Below are positions 26,260-36,520 of a DNA stretch of 64,000 nt, in pieces (within the stretch, counting starts at the first letter, position 1; each line of letters opens with the position of its first letter). The DNA is from Methylocystis echinoides (GTDB lineage Bacteria; Pseudomonadota; Alphaproteobacteria; Rhizobiales; Beijerinckiaceae). The stretch spans positions 1 through 64,000 of the forward strand of contig NZ_BSEC01000004.1 of NCBI RefSeq assembly GCF_027923385.1, in the 5' to 3' direction. Both the position numbers and the translations under genes were made by a program. Below the pieces are notes generated by a model, which saw nothing but the letters and a program-made list of their open reading frames with translations, was not told where the DNA came from and did no database searches.

Positions 26260-27758
26260 CAGCCTGAACTCCTCAGTTGGTCGTATTTTGCGCAATCGGC
26301 GAGAGGGGCATGCCGGAGCTTCAGGGCGTCCGGCGTGAGGATGGTCAGCGGCGGGCCGGGATCGCGGCGGCGCGCAAGAATGTTAAGAATGACGTCGGCG
26401 GAGTGCACGCCTTGGCACAAGGCTTCGGCGCAGGCGGCCTCGACCGTGGGCAGCCCGTCTTCGAGAACCGCGGCGAGAACCTTCACCATCTGACGGTCGC
26501 CGTCTGCGGAGCCAGAGAGTTTGCGCCGGATCCTTTCCATGGCGGCGGGCAAGACCCAGTCCTTGAACGGCGCGCCATTCCTCAAGGCGCCAGGCTTTCG
26601 CGCCAGGACCGGCACGTAATGCCAAGGGTCGTAAGCCGTCTCATCACGGCCAAAGCGTCGACGATGTTCGCCGACGACGCCCCCATCCTGCCGAATGACG
26701 ATGCGATCGGCATAGGCCTGGACTTCGACAGGCCGGCCCACGGCATTGGCCATCACCGAGTATTTGTTGCTGTCGAAGCGAACCAGGCAGGTCTTCGACA
26801 CCGCGGCGCTCACCGCATGGAAGCCGTCGAAGCAACCGCGCAACGGCACGAGTTTTTGTCGCTCGTCCTCGAAGACCTCCCAAATCGTTCTATCGCCCAT
26901 CTCCGGGTGGCGATGCGCCTTGGCGTAGGCGATACATTTGTCCAGGAGCCAGGCGTTCAACTCGTCATAGCTCTTGAACCGCAGGCGGGGTGTGAAGAAG
27001 CGTTCGCGAATGACGCCGACCTGGTTCTCGACCTGGCCTTTCTCCCAGCCCGACGCCGGCGTGCAGGCTACGGGCTCGACGAGATAATGCCCGCACATCT
27101 GTAGAAAGCGGCGGTTGTATTGCCGCTCCTTGCCGACGAAGATCGTCTCCACCGCGGTCTTCATGTTGTCGTAGATGCCGCGGGCGCAGGCGCCCTTGAA
27201 AAAGCCGAAGGCGCGGTCGTGCGCGTCGAACACCATCTCTTGCGTCTCACGCGGATAGGCGCGGACAAACGGCATGCGGCTGTGACAAAGCCGCATGTGG
27301 GCTGCCTTCACGGTCACCGTCGCGCCGTTCAGAATGACGACTTCATGGCTCCAATCGAACTGGTAGGCGTCACCAGGGGAAAAACTCAGCGGCACATAGG
27401 CCTGGGCCAGCACGGTTCCGCGTTCCTTGCGCCAGTTCTTGGCGTAACGGCGGACGGCGTCATAACTGCCTTCATAGCCAAGTTCTCGCAGCTCTTCATA
27501 AAGGCGGATAAGCGTCAACCGCTCGCGGGCCGGCTTCCCATCATTCCCCAGAAGCAAAGCGTCGAGCTGCTCCCGCCAGGGGCCTATTTTGGGGAGCGGC
27601 TGCCTTTCCCGCTCGTAATGGAACTCCGTCGCATCAGAACGGATGACCTTCCGCACCACCTTCCGTGACACACGAAGGTCCCGGCAGATCTCCTTGATCG
27701 GCTTCTTGTGTCGGAAATAGGCGAGACGAATCTTTGCAATCGTTTCCACAATCAGCAT
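26259..27758 (-). CDS. istA: IS21 transposase IstA
   Basis: 499 residues from [12 protein letters not shown] at 27758, the canonical IstA start; the frame is open further upstream. N-terminal HTH ([20 protein letters not shown]), then an RNase H-like catalytic core: D in YQFDWSHE (near residue 126), D in [10 protein letters not shown] (near 186) and E in KGQVENQVG (near 233). The C-terminal region binds IstB. Complete, so the element may be active together with IstB. Confidence 0.95.
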   Translation of the reverse strand: MLIVETIAKIRLAYFRHKKPIKEICRDLRVSRKVVRKVIRSDATEFHYERERQPLPKIGPWREQLDALLLGNDGKPARERLTLIRLYEELRELGYEGSYDAVRRYAKNWRKERGTVLAQAYVPLSFSPGDAYQFDWSHEVVILNGATVTVKAAHMRLCHSRMPFVRAYPRETQEMVFDAHDRAFGFFKGACARGIYDNMKTAVETIFVGKERQYNRRFLQMCGHYLVEPVACTPASGWEKGQVENQVGVIRERFFTPRLRFKSYDELNAWLLDKCIAYAKAHRHPEMGDRTIWEVFEDERQKLVPLRGCFDGFHAVSAAVSKTCLVRFDSNKYSVMANAVGRPVEVQAYADRIVIRQDGGVVGEHRRRFGRDETAYDPWHYVPVLARKPGALRNGAPFKDWVLPAAMERIRRKLSGSADGDRQMVKVLAAVLEDGLPTVEAACAEALCQGVHSADVILNILARRRDPGPPLTILTPDALKLRHAPLADCAKYDQLRSSG

Positions 27759-27870
27759 CCCAACCCCGGCCTCCCTCGAAAAGGAGGCCATTGTGGACCC
27801 TTCGCCAAAGGGGTCCCGATTGGACGCCGATCACCCCAAAAGCGGGGTCCTTATTCCATGCCGATCAACA

Positions 27871-28808
27871 GTCGGCCACGGCGGCGCCCCTCGGGCCAAG
27901 GCCAGCAGCCGGTCGGCGGCGCCGCGCTCGGCGAGGTGCAGGCCGCGCAGGAACACGCAGGGTTTCCCCTCGATCGAATCGGCGACGACTTCGCCATCGG
28001 CGAGTTCCGCGTTCAGCGCGCTCCGAACGATGCGCTCGTCGACATCAAGCAGTGTGACGGTGAGCTTGACCAGCTCCTCCACCGGCAGGCCGCAGTGGCC
28101 TTCGTCCATCGCCTCTTGAAGGGCGTAGGAAATCCCCGCCCGGACCCGCTGCGGCGCCTCCCGCGCCATGCCGAGCTTCATGGCGATGGCGTCGGCGGTC
28201 TTGAACCCGATCCCGCGGATGTCGCGCGCCAGCCTGTAGGGGTTTTCCGTCATGACCTGGATGGCGCCGTGGCCGTAGGTCTTGAAGATACGAACGGCCC
28301 GCGACGTGCCGACGCCATTGGCGTGCAAGAAGACCATGATGTCGCGCACCGCCTTCTGCTCCGCCCAGCCGGCGACGATCTTTCCGGCACGGAATTCGCC
28401 GATGCCGGAGACCTCCCGCATCCGCTCGGGCTCGGCCTCGATGATCTCGAAAGTCTTCTCGCCGAAGGCGGCGACGATCCTCTTGGCGAGCACCGGTCCG
28501 ATGCCGCGCACCATGCCGGAGCCGAGATATTTCTCGATGCCCTCCGCAGTCGTCGGCGGCGTGGTCTTGAGGAAGTCCGCCTTGAACTGTAGCCCGTGCG
28601 CGCGGTCGGTGGTCCAGACGCCGACGGCGTGGATGAACTCGCCGGCGGAGATCGAGGCGACATGCCCCACGACCGGGACCAGATCTCGCTTGCCCCGGGC
28701 CTTCACCTTCAGGACCGCGAAGCCGTTGTCCTCGTTATGGAAGGTCACCCGCTCGACCGAACCGACGAGGGTTTCCTTGGGCTGGGTCGAATTGACTGAA
28801 GGCTGCAA
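27871..28808 (-). pseudogene. recD2: RecD2-like helicase, 5' part (split by IS21 element)
   Basis: N-terminal 312 codons of the interrupted RecD2. An OB-like N-terminal region (LVGSVERVTFHNEDNGFAVL, about 14-33) is followed by tandem helix-hairpin-helix units (GMVRGIGPVLAKRIV, VSGIGEFRAGKIV, IRGIGFKTADAIA), as in Deinococcus RecD2. The frame runs into the IS21 end and reads a few foreign codons before stopping at 27831. A truncated product lacks the helicase motor. ATG at 28808. Confidence 0.9.
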
Positions 28809-29028
28809 ACGGAGATTCCGAAGAGGAGCGGTGGCGAGGGTACTATAACAGGCCGCCGTTCTTCCTCATCAGACCTCGATAATCTTCCCGACGTCGAACT
28901 CCGCGTTCTCAGCCGCTTCCCCGGCCGCACCATAGCCCTTAGGACTCCTTGCCCGTCCGCTCGAGGCCTCGATCTCGCGACCAGAAAGATCGTTCCTGCC
29001 TCGAGCGCCGCCTGCTTCACACGACGGC

Positions 29029-32000
29029 TTATGTGGTGGTTGTTGCGTCTGTAGCGATCTGGGTAACTATCTCCTCGGCTGACTTACTGAGGTGTGGCCC
29101 CTCCTCGGTTGTCAACAATTGGCCCGGGAACCAGTGGTCGTACCAAGATCTCTTGCGCTTCCAATCGTCGGCGTATTGGCCTTGGTCGAGGAGGCCGAGG
29201 TGCTCCCAATAGAAGGTCCGGCCACGTGACGTGATCGTGAAGTCTGGCAGACGTAACGTTCCGTCCGGCGCGAAGAGAGGCTGCTCATAGAGGAACGAGA
29301 CTCTCCGTTCCTGCAGCAGGTTAGCGATAATCACCTCCGATTTCGACCGTAGCATGTCGCCGCTCAAAGCTTCGTGAATCTTCCCCGCCTCGTACCATCC
29401 GCGCCTGTTTGCCAGCAACTCCTTGGCAACGTGAAGGTTGTCGAAAAGGTACGAGTTGATCTGCGGGGTTTGGGCGTTCTCGCGGCGGCGCGCGTCGAGC
29501 AGGCTATTCACGCTGCTTTGGATCAAGAGGGTGCAGTGGCGGTTTGCGCGGGTGAGCGCTGTGTATATGAGTTCGGTTGAAATTGGTCGCGTGGCGCTCG
29601 ACGGAATGATTACGAAGGTGTCGGCGAATTCGCTTCCTTGAGCTTTGTGGACGGATACCGCGTAGGCGAGCTCCAGATTGTCTTCGACTTTCTCGTTGGA
29701 GGTCTTGTATTTGCCTCCGCGTGGGACGTCGCGGCCATAGCCCACAGTCAGCCCGGGCTTGCGGGTGAACTGAACGTTGAACCGTTTGAGCCGGGGTCCA
29801 TAGCCACTCTTCAGGGTCTGCCAAATCTTGCTGTCAAACGGGAACGCGCCGACGGTGCCGATCTCACCGTTGAAAACCTCAACTTCGATTTGGTCGCGCT
29901 TGTCCGCGTCGTAAGCCCAGATTGGGTCCGATTTGGGCCGATTGCGGACCTGGATGACCTTATCGAAGAGCGTGATACCGTCGACGGCGCCGACACGCTG
30001 GATGACAAACTTAGCGATCCGCTCCTGGCAGGCCTCGTTGATCGCTTCAACCCCGTGCAACTCGCCGCGGTGCGGCGTCAAGATTTGATACGCGGTCGGA
30101 TCGGATTCCAATGCTTCGCGCCAGACCTGGTAGGGCTGCTTTTCGCCGGTAGGCGCTCCCCGATGCATGCGAGTTTCAACTGCTGCGATCAGCGTCTCGG
30201 CGAGCTGGGCGGGCTCATCCCAGTAAATGACGTCAAGATCGCGGTCGACCGCGCCGCCAGCGTGAATGCGTGCGATCAGATTTTCCTGTTTCGCTGTCGT
30301 TGCGGCGTCGTGGCCGTCGGCGGTCTTGTCCTCGTCATCGACAATGAACAGCTCAGACAACGCGACAATCGCGGTGCCCTGGCCATGAACCTCGTTGAGA
30401 CACTGACGGAGGTTGTGTTGCAGGCGGCCGAGATGTTCGGGCCGCTTCTTGGCCAGCCATGTAATGATGTCGGCGAACAAACGGCCTCGGCCGATCGGAG
30501 GAAGCTGGCCGGGATCGCCAACCAGGATAAGCCGCTGGATGTGCTGCCAGTCGATGGCCCTGAACAAAGCTGCTGCAAGCTCAAGGTCGAGCATTGATGC
30601 TTCATCGAGAACCAGTGTTCCGATCTGGGCACGCTTGCCGCCCCAGCGCCTGAAAGTGAGGTTGCCGTTTAGCCACCCGTTCGAGGCCAGAAACGAGTGC
30701 GCTGTGACTGTTGCGACCCGATGGAGTTCAGCTTTTTCGAAAACCTCGCGCGCTCGATCAGCGGCCTTGCCTGTTGGAGCTAGGACGAGGACTGAGGCGC
30801 CTTCGCCTTCTGAGCGGCGAACCGCGCGGATGAGAGCCTCGATGACTGTCGTCTTACCAGTGCCCGCAGGCCCGGTCACGACCGAGAACGGCAGACGGAA
30901 CAGCCGCTGGCAAACTTCGCTTTGCTCGCTGGTCGCCTCGACATATCTGGCCTTCGCCTTAAGCGCGAGGTCGCTGCCGGACTTGTATATCCAGGAGCTC
31001 CAGTCGTCCTCTGTCACGGGCCGACGCAGATTAATTTCCGGGCGGCCGATCAATTCGGTAAGTGTGCCCTCAACAAGCCGTTCATCCTCGAAGACTGACT
31101 TCAAATAGACAGCGAGACCATTGTCGATCGGTCGCAAAGTCAGAGCGCCCGAGAGGAAGTCAGCATCGACCTCAAAATATCGGGCGCTGAATTCAGCTTG
31201 TTTCCATTCGGGCAAGCGCTCCATCCGGCGCGCGATGTCAACAATCATATCTTCGGCTAGCCGAAATGTGTGGTTTTGCTCTCGCCGAATATGCTCAACA
31301 CAGAGGCTGCGAAAACGTCGCTCGTCATTGTTGTCCATTTCGGCAAGGGGGTCGCCGCCGAGATCAGGGGACGGGAGCACGCCGCGATCGACAGTGCTCC
31401 ATGGAATCCTGTCGTCTTTCGACTCCCCGCAATACATTTCGGCAAGGATGTAGGGGTTGCGCGCGATCTCCTCGGGCGAAGCCGTCAATCCAAAGTCGGC
31501 GCGATCCGCTGATATGATGGCCCGCATAGTCTCCTGAGGAAGGTCGAGACGCGGCAGAACGTCCTTTAGAAGCGAGCGCGCGCCGTCATCGAACAGCTTC
31601 CAGTTGCGCGCGATCTTCTTGAGGCCGGCAGCGTCGAGGCCCGTCGTCAACGCGTTGGCCTTGCCCTCGTCGAGCGTCTCGAAGACCGCCGAATAGGCCT
31701 TCGCGGCCCCCTCGAGGGTATAAGCAGCCTTAGCCTTGTCAATGAGCTGTTCCGCACCGGCGACCTTCAAAACCTTCAGGAGGCCCGGGTAGAGGCCCCT
31801 GTGCTTCCACAGTTGAGCAATAGTCTTGAGCAGCCAGGCTTCGCGGGCGCTCCAGTCTTCTGTCTTGTCGCCAAGCTCACGGAGTACGCGGACCTTCGCC
31901 AGAAATTGCTCCAGCAGACCTATCGCCTCATCATCCGTCAAATGTTTGGAGCCGTACTTGCAGAGGTAAGGGTTTTCGGGGAAGAGCGCGATCTCGGCGA

Positions 32001-32685
32001 GGCGCGCCGGGTCATCAAGGTAGCGATGGTACGGAAGGCGGAGACCTTCGTCGGGATAAGCTGACGAGATGTCCCGTGCCCAAATCATGCCGCCAGCGTA
32101 CTTCTCGGCGATGTTCTGCTTGACGTCTTCATAAAACAGTTCGGGCCCGACCTTAACAATGCGCGACACGCCGATGAGGAGATACTTTTGCGCATCCTCT
32201 TCCGAGAGAGGATTGGAATAATTTGCGTAGTAAAAGATGAGATTTGCGCCGCAATCGTCCTGGATTGGCTTGAAGAACTCCAGCGTTAGGGCGCGCCGCC
32301 GGTTGTTATCGAGGAATCCGCCAGCTTTCACCTCCTCGGCATACATCGCCTCGTAGGGCCAGACGCTTACGGTAGCCGGATCAAGCTCCCATCCATGTCG
32401 CTTGGCGCCGCCATAAAAGAAGTCAGGCGGGTTCGATGCCGCTCCGGCCTGGCTGAGGCCGAAAGCGTTGTAGCTGTAGCTGCATGGGGGAATGTAGCCT
32501 TCAAGCTTCGCCCCAGCCCGCCCGGCAAGCGACTGCTCGCGCTTAAGGTCGCGCTCGCGTGCGATAACGTCTCCGGGAAATGACTTGCAGCCAACACAAT
32601 AAGTGTTGCGCTCAGGCGAACGGCAGATGGAGCCGTCCCATCCGTCGTTGTGCCATGCAAGGCGAGCTGTCAGGTGTGTCGGCAT
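29029..32685 (-). CDS. Large RecD-like helicase with C-terminal nuclease-like domain
   Basis: 1218 residues. The N-terminal 550 (opening HLTARLAWHNDGWDG with a CRSPERNTYCVGC cysteine cluster at 20-33) belong to no family I can name. Residues about 595-1090 form an SF1B motor: TGPAGTGKTTVIEALI near 602, VLDEASMLDLELA near 690, LVGDPGQLPPIGRG near 715, AVSVHKAQGSEFADTF near 1035. The last 120 residues carry a PD-(D/E)XK-like pattern: SKSEVIIANLL, LRLPDFTI, TFYWEHLG. It faces the HEPN-SNF2 gene across a 246-base divergent promoter region. Likely defence-related DNA helicase-nuclease, by inference. Confidence 0.75.
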   Translation of the reverse strand: MPTHLTARLAWHNDGWDGSICRSPERNTYCVGCKSFPGDVIARERDLKREQSLAGRAGAKLEGYIPPCSYSYNAFGLSQAGAASNPPDFFYGGAKRHGWELDPATVSVWPYEAMYAEEVKAGGFLDNNRRRALTLEFFKPIQDDCGANLIFYYANYSNPLSEEDAQKYLLIGVSRIVKVGPELFYEDVKQNIAEKYAGGMIWARDISSAYPDEGLRLPYHRYLDDPARLAEIALFPENPYLCKYGSKHLTDDEAIGLLEQFLAKVRVLRELGDKTEDWSAREAWLLKTIAQLWKHRGLYPGLLKVLKVAGAEQLIDKAKAAYTLEGAAKAYSAVFETLDEGKANALTTGLDAAGLKKIARNWKLFDDGARSLLKDVLPRLDLPQETMRAIISADRADFGLTASPEEIARNPYILAEMYCGESKDDRIPWSTVDRGVLPSPDLGGDPLAEMDNNDERRFRSLCVEHIRREQNHTFRLAEDMIVDIARRMERLPEWKQAEFSARYFEVDADFLSGALTLRPIDNGLAVYLKSVFEDERLVEGTLTELIGRPEINLRRPVTEDDWSSWIYKSGSDLALKAKARYVEATSEQSEVCQRLFRLPFSVVTGPAGTGKTTVIEALIRAVRRSEGEGASVLVLAPTGKAADRAREVFEKAELHRVATVTAHSFLASNGWLNGNLTFRRWGGKRAQIGTLVLDEASMLDLELAAALFRAIDWQHIQRLILVGDPGQLPPIGRGRLFADIITWLAKKRPEHLGRLQHNLRQCLNEVHGQGTAIVALSELFIVDDEDKTADGHDAATTAKQENLIARIHAGGAVDRDLDVIYWDEPAQLAETLIAAVETRMHRGAPTGEKQPYQVWREALESDPTAYQILTPHRGELHGVEAINEACQERIAKFVIQRVGAVDGITLFDKVIQVRNRPKSDPIWAYDADKRDQIEVEVFNGEIGTVGAFPFDSKIWQTLKSGYGPRLKRFNVQFTRKPGLTVGYGRDVPRGGKYKTSNEKVEDNLELAYAVSVHKAQGSEFADTFVIIPSSATRPISTELIYTALTRANRHCTLLIQSSVNSLLDARRRENAQTPQINSYLFDNLHVAKELLANRRGWYEAGKIHEALSGDMLRSKSEVIIANLLQERRVSFLYEQPLFAPDGTLRLPDFTITSRGRTFYWEHLGLLDQGQYADDWKRKRSWYDHWFPGQLLTTEEGPHLSKSAEEIVTQIATDATTTT

Positions 32686-32931
32686 CAGCGATCTCTCCCC
32701 CGCGGTTACGCGTTCCCGGTCCGCGGCAAGGCCCTAGACTAACACAGCCACCGGGGCGTCTAGAAAGTGCCTATGGTGGCAAGCGTGTTCCTATGTCCTC
32801 TACGAGCCTAAAGCCGGCCAAATCCCGCATTCCGGGTGAAACCTGCTGCCCCGGCGAAACCGAGCGGATCGACGCCCAAACTGCGTAGCTGTAAACTCAT
32901 GGGGCGAATCGAGTGCATTGGGGGAGGGTGT
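32686..32931. promoter_or_regulatory. Divergent promoter region between the helicase genes
   Basis: 246 bases separating the minus-strand RecD-like gene and the plus-strand HEPN-SNF2 gene. No palindrome stands out. A strong SD GGGGGAGGG at 32920-32928 decides the plus-strand start at 32932. Confidence 0.5.
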
Positions 32932-35900
32932 ATGAATGAACTTATTCGCGTCGCGACTGCCGAATTAGCGCGATTCCTCGGCTCGAAGTTGCCGAGCTTA
33001 TCTACCGATTGGTGGCGGCAGCATGTTGTAGATCGCCTTAGCTTTCAGCAGCAACGAATGGTGCAAGAGCGAGGCCTTCAGACGCTACAACAGCTCGATT
33101 TCGCGGCGCTATTGCGCGTGCTCGACCAGAGTTGGTACGAGTTATCTGGTGCGAACGATCTCCCGCGCGAAGGACGGACCTGGGTGCGGGAGCTCCAAAC
33201 AGTCCGCAATAAGTGGGCGCATCTTTCGGCCGAAGCCATGCCGGACAGCGAGCTCTACCGCGATGCTGATACCCTTGGCCGTCTAATGACTGCGATCGGC
33301 GCCGCGCCGGCGGTGTTGAACAAAGTCGACTCAGTTAAATCTGCCGCGCTGGCGGCAATGACCGGAAGGCAGAAACCGCCCTCAGGAACCGGACCGCAGG
33401 AGCCCGCTCTCGAACAGCGGACAGACGCAGAACCAGCTTCCTCGGCTGCCGTTCTGCCGGCTAAAATATCGATGTTCAAGGTCGGCGATGTTGTCGCGCT
33501 GCGGTCATCGCCAAGTACAATTCTGCCCGTGATCGAGGTCATTCCTGGCGGGGCGGAACACCGCTATCGCGTGTTCCAGAATAACGCAAGGGCGACCTAT
33601 TATGAAAGCCAGCTGCAGGCTGCCTTGGCTTCGGACGAGGCGCCAACGGTTCTCTCAGTGCCACAGCTTCACGCCCACCTGACGGCGCTGCAGATCTTGT
33701 CTCCTTCGACGGGAAATTTGTTTTCGCTCAGATCCGGTCGCGTCCAATTCGTTCCCTACCAATACCGCCCCGTCCTGAAACTTATCCGCGCGGATCGCCC
33801 TCGGCTGTTGATTGCTGACGAAGTTGGCGTGGGGAAAACGATAGAGGCTGGTCTAATCATCCGAGAACTTCGGGCACGCATGGACATTTCCTCGGTGCTC
33901 GTCATCTGCCCAAAGGCGCTTGTCGCGGAGCAGAAGTGGTTTCGGGAACTGAAGCGTTTCGACGAGCATTTCACAGCGCTGAATGGACCGCTTCTTCGTC
34001 ATTGCGTACAAGAAACTCATCTCGAGGAAGAATGGCCGGAGCAATATGCGAAAGCCATTCTACCCTTTTCGCTGTTCGACTCTGATCTCATCCTTGGAAA
34101 CGATGGCCAAGGAAAAAAGAAGAATCGAGGACTCCTTGGACTCGACCCACCTCCCAAATTCGACCTCGTCATTGTGGACGAGGCCCATCACATCCGCAAC
34201 AGCGACACCTTCCTGCATCAAGGTGTTCGGTTCTTCTGCGACAATGCCCAGGCCGTTCTATTGCTCACGGCCACGCCGGTACAGTTGGGCAGCAACGACC
34301 TTTACACGCTCCTCAATGTGCTCCGCCCCGATCTCGTCATCGACCATGCCAGCTTCGAGCAGATGTCAGAGCCGAACCGGCATATCAATGAGGCCGTCCG
34401 GCATTGCCGGGCCGCGGCGGCGGACTGGCAAGCCGAGGCACGGAGATGCTTGGACGCTGTCGCCGGTACCGAATGGGGTAGGCTCTTCCTGCGGGAGTCG
34501 CCTGCCTTCCAGAGCATTTACGACCGGCTTCATGGCGACACGCTCGGGAACGCCGAGCGCGTTGCCCTCATTCATGCCCTCGAAGAGCTTTACACCTTTA
34601 GCGGCATCATCAATCGTACGCGACGTCGAGACATCGGGGAGTTTACCACCCGTAAGCCAGAGACGGTCACCGTCCCGTTCACGGCGGGGCAGGCGCGCTT
34701 GCACGAGGGGGTCCTCAAAGTCATCGCCGCCATATTAGCGCGATGCCACGGACAGCAGAATGTGAAGTTCATGATGACGACAATCCGCCGCCAGGCGGCC
34801 AGTTGTCTTTATGGGCTTGCGCCCTTTCTATCCGGCATTCTGAATTCCAAGCTCGATCGACTTGAACTACTCGAAGCGAGCGACGATGACGCCGACGCCG
34901 ATTTCAGCTTCCTCACCCATGTCAGGAAGGAAATCGAGGACCTCCTCGACCAAGCGAACCAGCTAGATCCCCACGATCCGAAGGTAGAAGCTTTTCTTAA
35001 AGTTCTTCAGGAAAAGAACAAGCTGCCGAACAACAAGGCTCTCGTCTTCAGCACATTCCGCCACACGCTGGCTTATCTCGATCGCCACGCATCGGCGGTC
35101 GGTCTCCGCATCGGCGTCATACATGGTGACGTGCCTGACGACGACCGCTCCGACCTTCGGCGCCGCTTCGCGCTGGCGAAGGATGACACCGACGCGATCG
35201 ACGTGCTGCTTTCTTCGGAAGTCGGCTGCGAAGGATTGGATTTCCAGTTCTGCGACTTGCTCATCAATTACGACCTGCCGTGGAACCCTATGAGGATCGA
35301 ACAACGAATCGGCCGAATTGACCGTTACGGCCAGCAGAATGAGACTGTTGCCATCGTTAACTTCGTTACGCCGGGGACTGTCGACAGCGATATTTACCAG
35401 CGATGTCTCTTGCGGATCGGTGTGTTCGAGCATGCAGTCGGCGGGAACGAAGAAATCCTCGGAACCGTTACACAAGATATCCACGACATTGCCGAGAGCT
35501 TCACTCTAACCCCAGAGGAACGCGCTCAGCGCCTTCAGCAGATCGCGGACAATGGCATCCGCCAAATTCGTGAGGAGCAGGAGCTCGAATCCAAGCAGGC
35601 GGACCTTTTCGGGCTCAACGTCCCCAACCAGTCGTGGCGTGCCGATATCGAGGCCGCCGAGACGTTCTGGCTGTCGCCTTCAGCCATACAGGGCTGCGTC
35701 TCCGCCTATCTCGCCGCGCGAATCGGCCAGGACATCGAGCATGTTCTAGGCGACAAGCCTCTAAAGACCTTGCGGCTTGCTCAGGATGCCCGGGCCAAGT
35801 TGCTCGACGATTACAAGCGATTGCCGCGCTCCATCGAACCGATCGCGCGCGAATGGGAAAAATGGCTCAAGGGCTCGGCCCCAACCCTGTCCGTGACCTT

Positions 35901-36519
35901 CGACCAAGAAGCGGCCGCCGAGAATTCGAAAACCATCCATCTTTCAGTCGTGCATCCGCTCGTGCGACAGGCCGCGCGCTTTCTAGAAATCAAAGATCCA
36001 AAGTACTTCTCGTTTATGGCCGAGAGTGTGGAGCTGCCGCCCGGCACGTATTCCTTCGCGCTCTATCGCTGGGCCAAGCATGGCGTCCGGCCGGATGAAG
36101 TGCTCGTCACGGTCGCGAACTCCACTGAACTGGAGGAGGCGCTCTTGCCCCTCTTGCGCGCGGCCGCGACAACTAATTCTGACCCGCTGCCCGATGCAGC
36201 GGCCTGCAACGCCCTTGACGTGCGCCATCACGAAAAATGGCGTGAGGCGCAGGCCAACCATATCGCTGAGAATGAACAGGCTGTGGCGCATCGTGTTCAG
36301 AGCCTCACGGTGAGCCACCGCGCCCGCTGTAAGGCGATCGAGGACCAGATCGCCCGCGCGACAAACAACAAAATCCGTCTCATGAAGGAAAGCGAATTGG
36401 CGCGTGCGAACGCCGACTTCAACCGGCGTATGGAGGAACTCGAGCAGGCGACCCGTAGCGGCGACATCCGTGCGACCCCGGTTGTATTTGGGATGGTGAC
36501 CTTGCGGAAGACGGCGTGA
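32932..36519 (+). CDS. HEPN-domain SNF2-family helicase
   Basis: 1195 residues. The N-terminal 120 form a Swt1-like HEPN domain with the motif RNKWAH (R91-H96), the Rx4-6H signature of HEPN ribonucleases. A short beta-rich segment (FKVGDVVALRSS) follows. The SNF2/RapA-type motor spans about 260-830: motif I DEVGVGKTIEAGL (near 296), II VDEAHH (near 415), III LLTATPVQ, VI QRIGRIDRYGQ (near 791). The C-terminal 350 residues include a coiled coil. Co-transcribed with the HSP90-like gene one base downstream. Probably a double-stranded-DNA translocase in a defence module. Confidence 0.8.
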   Translation: MNELIRVATAELARFLGSKLPSLSTDWWRQHVVDRLSFQQQRMVQERGLQTLQQLDFAALLRVLDQSWYELSGANDLPREGRTWVRELQTVRNKWAHLSAEAMPDSELYRDADTLGRLMTAIGAAPAVLNKVDSVKSAALAAMTGRQKPPSGTGPQEPALEQRTDAEPASSAAVLPAKISMFKVGDVVALRSSPSTILPVIEVIPGGAEHRYRVFQNNARATYYESQLQAALASDEAPTVLSVPQLHAHLTALQILSPSTGNLFSLRSGRVQFVPYQYRPVLKLIRADRPRLLIADEVGVGKTIEAGLIIRELRARMDISSVLVICPKALVAEQKWFRELKRFDEHFTALNGPLLRHCVQETHLEEEWPEQYAKAILPFSLFDSDLILGNDGQGKKKNRGLLGLDPPPKFDLVIVDEAHHIRNSDTFLHQGVRFFCDNAQAVLLLTATPVQLGSNDLYTLLNVLRPDLVIDHASFEQMSEPNRHINEAVRHCRAAAADWQAEARRCLDAVAGTEWGRLFLRESPAFQSIYDRLHGDTLGNAERVALIHALEELYTFSGIINRTRRRDIGEFTTRKPETVTVPFTAGQARLHEGVLKVIAAILARCHGQQNVKFMMTTIRRQAASCLYGLAPFLSGILNSKLDRLELLEASDDDADADFSFLTHVRKEIEDLLDQANQLDPHDPKVEAFLKVLQEKNKLPNNKALVFSTFRHTLAYLDRHASAVGLRIGVIHGDVPDDDRSDLRRRFALAKDDTDAIDVLLSSEVGCEGLDFQFCDLLINYDLPWNPMRIEQRIGRIDRYGQQNETVAIVNFVTPGTVDSDIYQRCLLRIGVFEHAVGGNEEILGTVTQDIHDIAESFTLTPEERAQRLQQIADNGIRQIREEQELESKQADLFGLNVPNQSWRADIEAAETFWLSPSAIQGCVSAYLAARIGQDIEHVLGDKPLKTLRLAQDARAKLLDDYKRLPRSIEPIAREWEKWLKGSAPTLSVTFDQEAAAENSKTIHLSVVHPLVRQAARFLEIKDPKYFSFMAESVELPPGTYSFALYRWAKHGVRPDEVLVTVANSTELEEALLPLLRAAATTNSDPLPDAAACNALDVRHHEKWREAQANHIAENEQAVAHRVQSLTVSHRARCKAIEDQIARATNNKIRLMKESELARANADFNRRMEELEQATRSGDIRATPVVFGMVTLRKTA

Positions 36520-36520
36520 T

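Larger units (their letters stand above)
25378..27870 (-). mobile_element. IS21-family insertion sequence in recD2
   Basis: Ends TGTCAATCGGCA (25378) and, inverted, TGTTGATCGGCA (27870). Each end carries two copies of an ATCGGC...GGGACCCC subterminal repeat, the IS21 transposase-binding pattern. Flanking GTCGGC (25372-25377 and 27871-27876) is a 6-base target duplication. The 2493-base element encodes intact IstA and IstB. Confidence 0.92.

Noticed and set aside
29638..30597. 319-codon open frame on the plus strand
   Set aside because: Opposite the RecD-like helicase motor motifs; a shadow frame.
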